Positions 42,844 to 55,484 of a stretch of 64,000 nt of DNA are shown piece after piece. The stretch is from assembly GCA_033977485.1 (NCBI GenBank), contig CM066997.1:77966634-78030633 (forward strand), given 5' to 3'. The notes beneath the pieces are model-generated. The model was not told where the DNA came from. It made no database searches and saw only the letters and a program-made list of their open reading frames with translations. The stretch comes from Hydrangea macrophylla. Lineage: Eukaryota > Streptophyta > Magnoliopsida > Cornales > Hydrangeaceae. Position numbers and translations under genes: made by a program. The first letter of the stretch is position 1; each line of letters starts with the position of its first letter.

Positions 42844-45108
42844 TGTAATACCCTGTATTTTTGTAATGTATTATGTGAATAAGACCCTATATGTTTCTTT
42901 TTATACTTGTATGAGCTTGGCCTTACCCTTGGTATATTTTGGATACCAATCGATTGATAAGTTTTCCAATCGATTGCCTTACTTTGGATACCAATCGATT
43001 GAACTTTATATCAATCGATTGATTGTATCAATCGATTGACACTTATGCCAATCGATTGGAGGCAGCTGGGCAGATTCTTTTGCTCTGGCTGGGGAGAAGC
43101 CACGTGAACACTCCCTCTCTATATATACCAGCCCATTTTGGGCGTATTTCTGTTTACAGAAATTAGAGAGAGTGAGAGGGAGGGTTTTGTGTGTGTTTAT
43201 ATATATATACACTCATATATATATATACTCACATATATTCATACACTCACACACAACATCCATGGACTGAGAAAAGAAGGAAGAAGAGGAGAAGATCAGA
43301 AAGAAGGAGAAGGAGAAGAGAGAAGACAGAGAACTAGAGAGGGAGAGAGGGAGACCACCATTGAAGCTCCAAGCTTCATTTCACACAACCAAACACGCCC
43401 CTAACGTCTAAGGTGAGTTTTAAACTCACTTGGTAGCTTTATATTGGTGTTAGAACATGCTTGAATGAAGAAATGGAGAAGAAATCATGTATTCCCGTTT
43501 ATATGTTGCTGGGCAGTCTTCTCTGTGAAGAAGACGAAGTGTCAATCGATTGACATCTATATTAATCGATTGACATCTTTCATGTTCCAATCGATTGACA
43601 CTTTATGCAATCGATTGACATGGATTGTGATCCAACCGATTGAACTTTTTATCAATAGATTGACACCACTTTTATACCAATCGATTGAACCTTCTTCCAA
43701 TCGATTGATGCCACTTTTATACCAATCGATTGACATCTATACCAATCGATTGGCAGTTACAGTTTACTGTTTTACTTGTTTCGATAATGTAATAATTGTT
43801 TAGTTGTTTATTTACTGTTCAGTATTTCCCAGCATGCTTTATTATTGTAATACAGACATGATAACGAGTTAATGCAGCGTAGGATCGTAGTAATAACAAG
43901 ACGATCGAATAATGTTTATAATGTTAGATAACGGAATAGTTGTGAATCCTTTGGAGTTAACGTTCATTCATTCAGAGTAGTCAGGCCACATTGGGATTTG
44001 TCATGTATCGGTGATAGAGTTGAACTTAAGTAGGTTTGCTAAGATTCGGGAAATTTGCGTGGGCGGGCTTTGGTCGATCATATGTTCTTAAAAGCGGTAG
44101 ACAGACGAAGGTGTCTATGACTTGCGGTGAACCGGACCATTTGCCCTAAGAGAGCCAGATGATCTAATCATATGTTCTTAAAAGCGGTAGACAGACGAAG
44201 GTGTCTATGACATGCGGTGGACCGTGATCACTGGTAGACGTCGCTAAGTCGTGGTATAGAATGATGTACTGTTGTTTAAAGCGTTATATCCCTGACATGC
44301 GGTGGACTGTGCATATGTTCTTAAAAGCGGGGGATGGACTAACGTAGTATCCATGACATGCGGTGAACTGTGCATATGTTCTTAAAAGCAGTGGATGAGC
44401 AATGGTGTGTTATAGAGTTGAACTACTGTCGAGTCTGTTTCCCCTATCTAGGCGTGTTATCGGTCTTATAATGAGTAAAACATTAGTAATCGGATAATCG
44501 GTTTGATGTAAAGAAGTTACCCTCACAGAACTCTAACTTGTTGCGGCTTATAACTTGTAATAACTTCAATAGTTGATACCCTGTTAGTATCTAACTCACT
44601 CGGCTTTCATTAAGCTGACGGCGTTTATGCCGCTGGACATTTCTACGTTCCAGCGCACCCTGGTTATGACTATACAGGTGAAGGGCCTGCAGGAGAGGAC
44701 TACTATGCCGGTGACGGAGTCCCTGTGGAGGATTTCCCCGACAGAGGTCAGACCGAAGAAGACTACTACGCCGAGGACTACCCTTATGCCAACTGAAGAT
44801 TAGACTAGAATTGTAGCTAATTGTCTTTACCGTTTTAGAATCTTTTTGTAGTCAGGCATATGTTGCCTTGGCATTTGTACTTCCGCTGCTTTATATTTGA
44901 TTCGAGACTCTGATATGTAATAGTTAGTAACTTCTGTTGACTTTATGTTACGTTGTGATCAGAACCTAGACTTCATTCTTGTTACACTATTACTTCTTAT
45001 TGCTTAGTACTGCGTGGTGTGGACAATCATGTGACTTCACCCGTCGCTGCCTTTGGACCCAAAAAGGAAATTTATTTTTCTCTATTTTTGCCGTTCCGGG
45101 GCGTGACA
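42844..45108 (+). repeat. LTR3 of the gypsy array, 2265 bp
   Basis: It lies exactly 8304 bp after LTR2 and carries the same private palindrome mutations, including CAACCGATTG. The palindrome clusters are at 42947-43058 and 43543-43752. This indicates that units 2 and 3 arose by a very recent duplication. Confidence 0.95.
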
Positions 45109-45115
45109 GGATTTT

Positions 45116-45127
45116 TGGTATCAGAGC
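45116..45127 (+). other. Primer binding site, unit 3
   Basis: TGGTATCAGAGC, 7 bases after LTR3. Confidence 0.92.
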
Positions 45128-45246
45128 CTAGGTTTTATACCTTTTCGTTCACAGATTGTCTCACACCATCTGGTCCTAGAACCTTGAGATTCTATATATG
45201 AGTATTAAGATTAGTTCTGACTCAAGATAGTCCCTTTTTAGGTAGC

Positions 45247-46182
45247 ATGGCACCGCCACTGTTCGTTCCAGACGAGTTCGGAGGACACTATGTGTATGAG
45301 AGGAGTATTGCGCCAGCAGATCCAGAGTACTATGCCTGGAAGGTTAGACAGAGAGCTATTGCAGAGACAGAGCGAGACATGCAGATTGAGCAGCAGAGAT
45401 TTGGGACCCAGGACCCAGAAGTGATACGACAGGAGATGATCTACCGCAAGGAGACCTTCAAACGCATCGAGGAGGATTCTCTACTGATGTTACGAGACCG
45501 TTCTTCGTACCAGGTTCTACTTGCAGAGGTTAGAGTAGCACCTCCACCCCCACCAGAAGAGGACATGGCTGATGCACTCCCAGCAGATGAGGATCCGGAG
45601 GATGATGATGAGAACGATGACGACGATGAGCCAGAGGATGACGACGAGGAGATGGAGGATGAGGAGGACGAGGACACCGATGACGAGGAGCCGGAGTATG
45701 ATCCAGAGGAGGAGGACCCCGTGGACCCAGCCGATATGGACGTGCCAGTTGGCGTAGATATTGTAGTTGCAGAGGGTTATCCGATAGAGGAAGAGGAGGT
45801 AGCCGTAGACGATGATGCAGGTGATGATGCAGTAGTACCAGTCTTACCCGGAGGAGTTATAGCACAGCTGGCAGCTGAGTGGGCCGCAGAGATGGCTGCA
45901 CATCCCTATGGATTTGAGATTGGAGCACCAGAGTTGGCACAGGCTATGGTACAGGCTGAGGCACTTGCAGCCGCATTTGATGCAGCCCAGGCTGACATGG
46001 CCGCTGATGCAGGAGATTTGGGAGCTGTTGTGGAACATGATGGACCCGAGCTGATCGAGGATGTTGTGATAGAGGATGAGGACATGATGGATGAAGATGA
46101 TATGGATGAGGATGATGTTTTGTCTGAGGTTGCCCCAGAGGACGAGGCTTCCATCTATGGATCCGATGTGGACAACTTTTGA
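45247..46182 (+). CDS. ORF1, acidic protein upstream of gag, unit 3
   Basis: The translation is identical to unit 2 over 311 codons. This unit also has the least damaged pol, so if any copy in the array is expressed coherently it would be this one. Function unknown. Confidence 0.75.
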   Translation: MAPPLFVPDEFGGHYVYERSIAPADPEYYAWKVRQRAIAETERDMQIEQQRFGTQDPEVIRQEMIYRKETFKRIEEDSLLMLRDRSSYQVLLAEVRVAPPPPPEEDMADALPADEDPEDDDENDDDDEPEDDDEEMEDEEDEDTDDEEPEYDPEEEDPVDPADMDVPVGVDIVVAEGYPIEEEEVAVDDDAGDDAVVPVLPGGVIAQLAAEWAAEMAAHPYGFEIGAPELAQAMVQAEALAAAFDAAQADMAADAGDLGAVVEHDGPELIEDVVIEDEDMMDEDDMDEDDVLSEVAPEDEASIYGSDVDNF

Positions 46183-46581
46183 GTCCAGTACCTTTAGGAC
46201 TTAGACTTTTACGTTTGACTTTAGGACATGTTGTCCACTTACTTTTGACGCTTACATAGACAGCTATTGACCGTAGCCTTTTTGTATAGGTAGCCACCAG
46301 TAGTGGTTTTGTGTATATCTTTCTTTTGTTTAGATCTTGTATAGGACCATGTACTACGCGGTACACAGATGATCTGTTGTGTACTCCGCTGTACATCTTT
46401 TGGGTATATATATATATGGCAGATCGTTTCTCTTGGTTATTTCTATTATCGTCTCATTATTATGTTATGGTTGTGATTTTGATTCATGTTATGCTTTCTG
46501 TTACTTAAGTATGATCATTTCTCCGAGGAGATTGTCAGCTAATCGTTAGATCCTTCATAGGTACGCCTCACACGGATCACT

Positions 46582-49500
46582 ATGGTGGGACCCACAAGGA
46601 ACCAAGCACGACTGGGAGCACCCATTCCCGAGGGCATGGACCCAACTGGAGTCTTCGAAGCTTTCATGCAACGGATGGAGCACATCGGCGATACCTACAA
46701 TCATGCCACCAACGACAATGGTAACAACCACTTTGTCCCTCCAAGGCAGACAGGCGATAAACTGTTGGAACGATTTCGTGGCCTGCGACCCGAAAAGTTC
46801 GACGGCATGGCAGAGTCCTGGAAAGCAGAGCAATGGATACGAGAGTTGGAGCTAATCTTTGAAGCCCTGGAGTGCAGTGAGCTTGACAAGAGACGTCTAG
46901 CCGCATTTCAACTAACTTACTCCGTCGCGGACTGGTGGGAGGCCGAGAGAGCCACGATTGGGATTGACGTTGCAAGGAGAATGCCTTGGGAAGCATTCAA
47001 GACTCGATTTCTCGAGAAGTATTTCCCTGAGGACGAAAGAGACCAACAAGAGAGGAATTTCCTGAGTCTAACCCAAGAAAACTGGACAGTCAGGGAGTAT
47101 ACTACACAATTTGAACGACTTTCCCGTTTCGCTCCGCATATGATAGACACCTCCGTCAAGAAGGTCAAGCGATTCCACCAAGGACTCAACCCACACCTCC
47201 GGCACATGATGATAGGCCATCTGAGCCAGTCGTTTGAAGGGATTGTCCGTCTTGCTTCAAGTTTGGAAAAGGATGCTTACCCTGTGCAAGGACCACAAGC
47301 GAATCGACCTCCACCCAGGACCTTCCAACCAAGGAACTTTTCCGCGCAATCATCAAGGAACAATCAAGGATGGAAACCTCAGACCAACAACTACCAGGGA
47401 ACCAAGCGCACATGGGATGGGACAAGGAAGCCCCAAGCTAATTTTCCTCCACAACAGAATCAACAGCGAGGATCACCTCAGGCACAGCCCGTCGCCCAGC
47501 GACAGAACACTGATGGATGTTTCAACTATGGAGTGCCCGGACATATTGCAAAGTATTGCACAGCCCCCAAGACCAACCGCCGTAATGACCTCGTCTGCCG
47601 CAACTGTAACAAGCCTGGTCACATAAGCAAGGATTGTCGAGCACCACGTGGAGGCTACTATGGAGCGCCTGCTCAAGGACAGCAAGGACAGCAAGGGCAG
47701 GTTAGGGTGAATGCCATCATTCCTGACAATGCAGGGTATAATGCTGAGGAACAGCAAAACCTGGAAGGTACACTCATTTTATTTCACTGTCAAGTTAGAG
47801 CTTTGTTTGATACCGGTGCCACCCGTTCTTTCATAGCTATTAAGATGGTGCGTGATTTGGGTTTGTCACCCCTAGCACTTGAGCCGACCCTTAATGCCAT
47901 TTCGCCCTTGGGAGTATCCGTTAAGTTAGGTAAGGTGTGCAAGGATTGTCCCTTGACACTAGAGGATAGGAATCTCCCAGCAGACTTGATAGTCCTGTCA
48001 ATGTCTGAGTTCGACGTGATCCTAGGAATGGATTGGCTTACTAAGTATGGCGCTAACCTGGATTGTGTTAGTCGGACCATTGTCTTTTCGACGCCTGGTT
48101 GCCCGCAGATCAGATTTCAGTGCCAACCGTTGAGCGACATGTTTATCACGAACTGCCTAGCCACGATTAAGACTTCAAGCACGGAGCTTACTATCAAGCA
48201 GATCCCCGTTATTCAAGACTTTGAAGATGTGTTCCGAAGTATCTCAGGACTTCCGCCGAAGAGAGAGATAGACTTCTGCATTGAGTTAGCACCCGGAACA
48301 TTGCCGATTTCCAAGACCCCGTATCGGATGGCGCCAACAGAAATGTTGGAATTGAAGAAGCAAGTTCAGGAACTTGAAGACTTAGGTTTTGTTCTCCTCA
48401 GTACATCGCCTTGGGGAGCACCAGTTTTATTTGTGAAGAAGAAAGACGGAGAGCTACGACTCTGTATCGACTACAGGGAGCTGAATAAGATCACGATCAA
48501 GAATAGGTATCCACTTCCCCGGATAGACGACCTGTTCGATCAACTACAAGGATCAAGGATATTCTCAAAAATCGATTTGCGTTCAGGATACCATCAATTA
48601 CTAGTTCGGCCGAAAGATATACCGAAAACTGCCTTCAGGACGAGATATGGGCACTACGAATTTCTAGTGATGTCTTTTGGATTGACTAATGCCCCGGCAG
48701 TATTCATGGACCTAATGAATAGAATATTCAGACCCTATCTGGATCAATTCATTATAGTATTCATTGACGACATTCTAATTTATTCAAGGACGGAAGAAGA
48801 ACATAAGAAGCATCTACAAATTGCTCTACAGACTCTCAGAGACAATAGTCTGTATGCGAAATTCAGCAAATGTGAATTCTGGCTTCAGGAAGTTAAATTC
48901 CTGGGACATGTGATATCACAGGATGGGATTTCTGTAGACTCATCTAAGATCGATGTAGTCTTGAGCTGGAACAGGCCAACCAACGCGACCGAAGTTAGGA
49001 GTTTTCTAGGATTGGCTGGGTATTACCGGAGATTTGTGGAAGGATTCTCTAGAATCGCAGGACCGTTGACAAGCCTGACTAGGAAGGAGACGAAGTACGA
49101 ATGGACCGATAAACATGAGGATGCATTTCGGGAATTGAAAGAGAGACTAACCTCAGCACCCGTGCTTGCGATACCTAAGAGTGGTGAACAATTCATAATC
49201 TATAGTGATGCATCACACCAAGGACTTGGTTGTGTGCTAATGCAAGAGGGGAATGTCATCGCATACGGATCGAGACAATTGAAGCCGCATGAGAAGAACT
49301 ATCCGACGCACGACTTAGAGCTAGCCGCAATCGTGTTCGCCCTGAAGATTTGGAGACACTATTTGTATGGAGAAAAGTTTGACTTGTTCTCAGATCACAA
49401 GAGTTTAAGGTACTTGTTCTCTCAGAAGGAGTTGAACATGCGACAACGGAGATGGATGGAACTACTCAAGGACTACGACTTCTCTTTGCAATACCACCCG

Positions 49501-51147
49501 GGTAAAGCAAATGTTGTAGCCGACGCTCTGAGCCAGAGGCCACGCCTTTTGGTTGCTTCGATTTTGATTAGAGAATGGCGAGCAATGGAGACGTTAGCCG
49601 AATTCGACCTTCGACCAGTGGAATCAGGAGAAGGACAACACCTTGGATGTCTTGTTGTACAACCGACTCTCATCAGCCGCATCTTGGAAGCTCAACAGTC
49701 GAACGAGGATTTCAAGTTATGGTTTGCCAGGATGTCCGCAAAGGAACCAGAGATATGGAGTATTAGTACGGACGGAGCACTGAGATGCAAAGGTAGACTC
49801 TGTGTGCCAAATGACGATGGCCTCAGGAAGAACATTTTGGACGAAGCACACAAGTCAAGGATGACTATCCACCCAGGAGGAAACAAGATGTATAAGGACT
49901 TGAAGAGAAACTTCTGGTGGCAAGGAATGAAGCGAGAAGTGGCCGAGTATGTATCGCAATGTCTTATTTGCAAACAAGTGAAGGCGGAGCATCAGAAACC
50001 ACCTAGACTCCTACAACCGCTACCGATTCCCCAATGGAAATGGGAACACATCACCATGGATTTTGTGGTTGGATTGCCGAAGTCTCAACAAAACCACGAT
50101 GCTATTTGGGTAATAGTGGATCGACTCACCAAGTCAGCACATTTCATCGCCTACAGCATGACGTACCGTGTTGAAAGATTGAGCCGGATGTATCTAGAGC
50201 AAGTAGTGCGACTGCACGGTGTACCTGTCTCAATAGTTTCAGATCGAGATTCACGCTTTACCGTAGGATTCTGGAAGAGCCTTCAGACAGCAATGGGAAC
50301 TTCATTGAATTTGAGTTCAGCCTTTCACCTACAGACAGACGGTCAGACAGAACGAGTCAATCAAGTGATGGAGGATATGTTGCGAGCCTGTGTCGTCGAA
50401 TTCAAGAATTCATGGGAGACGCATCTACCTTTGATCGAGTTTGCCTACAACAACAGCTACCACACGAGCATAGGGATGGCACCGTTTGAAGCCTTGTATG
50501 GAAAACCTTGCCGATCGCCGCTATGTTGGGCCGAAGTCGGAGATACTCAACTACTTGGGCCCGAGATGATTCGAGAAACCAACGAGACGATCCAGATTGT
50601 ACGAGAGAAGATGAAGACAGTGCAATCCAGACACAAGAGCTATGCCGACAAGTGACGGAAAGATCTAGAGTTTGCAGTTAGAGATCATGTGTTACTTAAA
50701 GTCTCGCCAGTTCGAGGTATCGTCAGATTCGGACAGAAAAGAGGCAAGCTATCGCCGCGATTCATCAGACCATTCGAGATCCTAGAACGTGTTGGGAAGG
50801 TTTCTTATCGACTTGCGTTGCCGCCAAAGATGTCAGGAGTGCACAACGTTTTCCACATCAGCATGTTGAGGAAATGTGCCCACAACCCAGCGCACGAGAT
50901 CAGTTTTGAAGATATCGAGGTGAACGAGAACGCAACCTACAATGAAGGACCAGTGCGTATTCTAGACCGAGGAGTGAAGAAGCTCAGGAACAAGGATATT
51001 CCGCTAGTGAAGGTTCAGTGGAAGCACCACGACGAAGGAGAAGCTTCATGGGAATTGGAGTCGGAGATGCAAGAGAAGTTTCCATTTTTGTTTAAACCCA
51101 CTTTATTTCGGATTTCGGGGACGAAATCTTTTATGAGTGGTGGATGA
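46582..51147 (+). pseudogene. gag-pol: Gag-pol polyprotein, unit 3, least damaged, one in-frame TGA
   Basis: The frame is open for 1357 codons (46582-50655) through Gag, protease, RT, RNase H and the complete integrase core, because the integrase codon that is TGA in units 1 and 2 is CGA here (50383-50385). A second visible difference is Arg for Gln in LSRMYLEQ. The TGA at 50653-50655 after SYADK is shared by all three units. After it the same frame runs 50656-51147 with the GVHNVFHIS motif and the chromodomain-like tail. The Tyr in the first zinc knuckle is also shared. Without readthrough, the product would lack its C-terminal targeting region. Confidence 0.9.
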
Positions 51148-53392
51148 TGTAATACCCTGTATTTTTGTAATGTATTATGTGAATAAGACCCTATATGTTT
51201 CTTTTTATACTTGTATGAGCTTGGCCTTACCCTTGGTATATTTTGGATACCAATCGATTGATAAGTTTTCCAATCGATTGCCTTACTTTGGATACCAATC
51301 GATTGAACTTTATATCAATCGATTGATTGTATCAATCGATTGACACTTATGCCAATCGATTGGAGGCAGCTGGGCAGATTCTTTTGCTCTGGCTGGGGAG
51401 AAGCCACGTGAACACTCCCTCTCTATATATACCAGCCCATTTTGGGCGTATTTCTGTTTACAGAAATTAGAGAGAGTGAGAGGGAGGGTTTTGTGTGTGT
51501 TTATATATATATACACTCATATATATATATACTCACATATATTCATACACTCACACACAACATCCATGGACTGAGAAAAGAAGGAAGAAGAGGAGAAGAT
51601 CAGAAAGAAGGAGAAGGAGAAGAGAGAAGACAGAGAACTAGAGAGGGAGAGAGGGAGACCACCATTGAAGCTCCAAGCTTCATTTCACACAACCAAACAC
51701 GCCCCTAACGTCTAAGGTGAGTTTTAAACTCACTTGGTAGCTTTATATTGGTGTTAGAACATGCTTGAATGAAGAAATGGAGAGGAAACCATGTATTCCC
51801 GTTTATATGTTGCTGGGCAGTCTTCTCTGTGAAGAAGACGAAGTGTCAATCGATTGACATCTATATCAATCGATTGACATCTTTCATGTTCCAATCGATT
51901 GACACTTTATGCAATCGATTGACATGGATTGTGATCCAATCGATTGAACTTTTTATCAATAGATTGACACCACTTTTATACCAATCGATTGAACCTTCTT
52001 CCAATCGATTGATGCCACTTTTATACCAATCGATTGGCAGTTACAGTTTACTGTTTTACTTGTTTCGATAATGTAATAACTGTTTAGTTGTTTATTTACT
52101 GTTCAGTATTTCCCAGCATGCTTTATTATTGTAATACAGACATGATAACGAGTTAATGCAGCGTAGGATCGTAGTAATAACAAGACGATCGAATAATGTT
52201 TATAATGTTAGATAACGGAATAGTTGTGAATCCTTTGGAGTTAACGTTCATTCATTCAGAGTAGTCAGGCCACATTGGGATTTGTCATGTATCGGTGATA
52301 GAGTTGAACTTAAGTAGGTTTGCTAAGATTCGGGAAATTTGCGTGGGCGGGCTTTGGTCGATCATATGTTCTTAAAAGCGGTAGACAGACGAAGGTGTCT
52401 ATGACTTGCGGTGAACCGGACCATTTGCCCTAAGAGAGCCAGATGATCTAATCATATGTTCTTAAAAGCGGTAGACAGACGAAGGTGTCTATGACATGCG
52501 GTGGACCGTGATCACTGGTAGACGTCGCTAAGTCGTGGTATAGAATGATGTACTGTTGTTTAAAGCGTTATATCCCTGACATGCGGTGGACTGTGCATAT
52601 GTTCTTAAAAGCGGGGGATGGACTAACGTGGTATCCATGACATGCGGTGAACTGTGCATATGTTCTTAAAAGCAGTGGATGAGCAATGGTGTGTTATAGA
52701 GTTGAACTACTGTCGAGTCTGTTTCCCCTATCTAGGCGTGTTATCGGTCTTATAATGAGTAAAACATTAGTAATCGGATAATCGGTTTGATGTAAAGAAG
52801 TTACCCTCACAGAACTCTAACTTGTTGCGGCTTATAACTTGTAATAACTTCAATAGTTGATACCCTGTTAGTATCTAACTCACTCGGCTTTCATTAAGCT
52901 GACGGCGTTTATGCCGCTGGACATTTCTACGTTCCAGCGCACCCTGGTTATGACTATACAGGTGAAGGGCCTGCAGGAGAGGACTACTATGCCGGTGACG
53001 GAGTCCCTGTGGAGGATTTCCCCGACAGAGGTCAGACCGAAGAAGACTACTACGCCGAGGACTACCCTTATGCCAACTGAAGATTAGACTAGAATTGTAG
53101 CTAATTGTCTTTACCGTTTTAGAATCTTTTTGTAGTCAGGCATATGTTGCCTTGGCATTTGTACTTCCGCTGCTTTATATTTGATTCGAGACTCTGATAT
53201 GTAATAGTTAGTAACTTCTGTTGACTTTATGTTACGTTGTGATCAGAACCTAGACTTCATTCTTGTTACACTATTACTTCTTATTGCTTAGTACTGCGTG
53301 GTGTGGACAATCATGTGACTTCACCCGTCGCTGCCTTTGGACCCAAAAAGGAAATTTATTTTTCTCTATTTTTGCCGTTCCGGGGCGTGACA
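51148..53392 (+). repeat. LTR4 of the gypsy array, 2245 bp
   Basis: It is 20 bp shorter than LTR2 and LTR3 because one palindrome interval is missing near 52027 (second cluster 51847-52036, nine palindromes). It has CAATCGATTG where LTR2/3 have CAACCGATTG and TAATCGATTG, like LTR1, but shares CAATAGATTG with LTR2/3, so it is intermediate. Confidence 0.95.
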
Positions 53393-53399
53393 GGATTTT

Positions 53400-53411
53400 T
53401 GGTATCAGAGC
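53400..53411 (+). other. Primer binding site, partial unit 4
   Basis: TGGTATCAGAGC, 7 bases after LTR4. Confidence 0.92.
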
Positions 53412-53530
53412 CTAGGTTTTATACCTTTTCGTTCACAGATTGTCTCACACCATCTGGTCCTAGAACCTTGAGATTCTATATATGAGTATTAAGATTAGTT
53501 CTGACTCAAGATAGTCCCTTTTTAGGTAGC

Positions 53531-54484
53531 ATGGCACCGCCGCTGTTCGTTCCAGACGAGTTCGGAGGACACTATGTGTATGAGAGGAGTATTGCGCCAG
53601 CAGATCCAGAGTACTATGCCTGGAAGGTTAGACAGAGAGCTATTGCAGAGACAGAGCGAGACATGCAGATTGAGCAGCAGAGATTTGGGACCCAGGACCC
53701 AGAAGTGATACGACAGGAGATGATCTACCGCAAGGAGACCTTCAAACGCATCGAGGAGGATTCTCTACTGATGTTACGAGACCGTTCTTCGTACCAGGTT
53801 CTACTTGCAGAGGTTAGAGTAGCACCTCCACCCCCACCAGAAGAGGACATGGCTGATGCACTCCCAGCAGATGAGGATCCGGAGGATGATGATGAGAGCG
53901 ATGACGACGATGAGCCAGAGGATGACGACGAGGAGATGGAGGATGAGGAGGACGAGGACACCGATGACGAGGAGCCGGAGTATGATCCAGAGGAGGAGGA
54001 CCCCGTGGACCCAGCCGATATGGACGTGCCAGTTGGCGTAGATATTGTAGTTGCAGAGGGTTATCCGATAGAGGAAGAGGAGGTAGCCGTAGACGATGAT
54101 GCAGGTGATGATGCAGTAGTGCCAGTCTTACCCGGAGGAGTTATAGCACAGCTGGCAGCTGAGTGGGCCGCAGAGATGGCTGCACATCCCTATGGATTTG
54201 AGATTGGAGCACCAGAGTTGGCACAGGCTATGGTACAGGCTGAGGCACTTGCAGCCGCATTTGATGCAGCCCAGGCTGACATGGCCGCTGATGCAGGAGA
54301 TTTGGGAGCTGTTGTGGAACATGATGGACCCGAGCTGATCGAGGATGTTGTGATAGAGGTGAAGGGCCTGCAGGAGAGGACTACTATGCCGGTGACGGAG
54401 TCCCTGTGGAGGATTTCCCCGACAGAGGTCAGACCGAAGAAGACTACTACGCCGAGGACTACCCTTATGCCAACTGAAGATTAG
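53531..54484 (+). pseudogene. Chimeric ORF1-LTR frame of partial unit 4 (317 codons)
   Basis: The first about 276 codons are ORF1. At 54357-54359 the sequence switches from ORF1 to U5 of an LTR across a shared AGG. The last about 41 codons are read from the LTR in a frame different from its 60-codon frame (VKGLQERTTMPV..., ending at TAG 54482-54484). The junction removes the ORF1 C-terminus, the whole of gag-pol and about 1.8 kb of LTR. The ORF1 part has DPEDDDES, a combination not seen in units 1-3. Confidence 0.85.
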
Positions 54485-54789
54485 ACTAGAATTGTAGCTA
54501 ATTGTCTTTACCGTTTTAGAATCTTTTTGTAGTCAGGCATATGTTGCCTTGGCATTTGTACTTCCGCTGCTTTATATTTGATTCGAGACTCTGATATGTA
54601 ATAGTTAGTAACTTCTGTTGACTTTATGTTACGTTGTGATCAGAACCTAGACTTCATTCTTGTTACACTATTACTTCTTATTGCTTAGTACTGCGTGGTG
54701 TGGACAATCATGTGACTTCACCCGTCGCTGCCTTTGGACCCAAAAAGGAAATTTATTTTTCTCTATTTTTGCCGTTCCGGGGCGTGACA
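54357..54789 (+). repeat. LTR5 fragment, last 433 bp of an LTR
   Basis: It matches LTR4 52960-53392 and ends GGGGCGTGACA at 54789. It is the terminal part of the array. The sequence after it is copia-like on the other strand. Confidence 0.95.
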
Positions 54790-54794
54790 TATGC

Positions 54795-54916
54795 TCATGG
54801 AGAACAGAGTCAGAAGAAAGCATTACAGTGGACTTATTATCGCAAAACAATGTAGTGGGTTCAGAAACTAGAAACCATAATCCCCATAGAAGAGACCGAA
54901 GCCAAAGAAGTTCACA
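54795..54916 (-). pseudogene. Copia RNase H, C-terminal piece
   Basis: The minus strand reads CELLWLRSLLWGLWF, SEPTTLFCDNKSTVML and then SVLHEHMS, a characteristic copia RNase H stretch. It breaks off at the array border 54789/54790. Confidence 0.75.
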
Positions 54917-55484
54917 CTGAAGGCTCACCGAGTAAACCAACACTGGAATCACCAGATTCATACAGTTCTTGGAGAAGTTTTTTAGAGGACTACTTTTTTC
55001 CATTTTTGGGAAAGTCATCATCACTATAGAGTTCTTCATAGTAACACATGTCACAATCACAATGATCAAAAAAATTGTGTCCTGTGATTGGATCTTGGAA
55101 GTGGAAAAGTGGTTGACCAAAAGGTTTGAATGAGTGGATAGGGATTTATCACCAAGACTTATACACCACTGACGTAGGCGGCCATGGAACCTTGAAAGAC
55201 ACTTGGTGATTACTGTGCGGGTTGTAGAACCAGGATGGAAGAGTTCAGTAGTGCACCAAGCATGTAGCTCATAGATTTTATCAAGCCATTTTGAAGGAGG
55301 GATATTATCGAATGAAAACCCTTGGCTTGGAGGATTAGAGAATGGTGATTCTATGGAGGTCTGGTGGTTTGGTGCTTGTGCTTGTCCTGGTTGTCCTGGG
55401 TCTGGTGGATCATCAACAACTTCTTCAACGCGTGGGGATCCAGGATTCATCATGTGAACTTCTGTATGAACATCCTTTCACCTT
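54917..55484 (-). pseudogene. Inserted block with endogenous pararetrovirus-like coding remnant (tentative)
   Basis: About 570 bp interrupts the copia RNase H domain. On the minus strand the first about 95 residues of the frame opening at 55451-55453 include NIPPSKWLDKIYE and RFHGRLRQWCISLGD. A different frame downstream gives a Cys-rich CDCDMCYYEEL stretch near 55030-55065. These look to me like the structural-protein region of plant pararetroviruses (Caulimoviridae) as found in endogenous copies. At least one frameshift and stop break it, and only a fragment is present. It could instead be another retroelement gag. Confidence 0.35.

Larger units (their letters stand above)
26233..54789 (+). 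mobile_element. Tandem array of a Ty3/gypsy chromovirus with shared LTRs (3 full units plus a partial fourth)
   Basis: The order is LTR1, interior 1, LTR2, interior 2, LTR3, interior 3, LTR4, partial interior 4, partial LTR5. Equivalent points repeat at exactly 8304 bp between units 2 and 3 (for example ORF1 starts 36943 and 45247), and at 8304 and 8284 for the neighbours. Only one LTR separates adjacent interiors. This is the product expected from unequal homologous recombination between LTRs, not from independent insertions. Units 2 and 3 are almost identical, whereas unit 1 and LTR4 carry private differences. No convincing 5-bp target duplication joins the outer edges. Confidence 0.92.

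Noticed and set aside
26228..54794. Target-site duplication of the whole gypsy array
   Set aside because: The left flank (ctc|tatat) and right flank (tatgc) share only a few bases, and the LTR1 start is altered.
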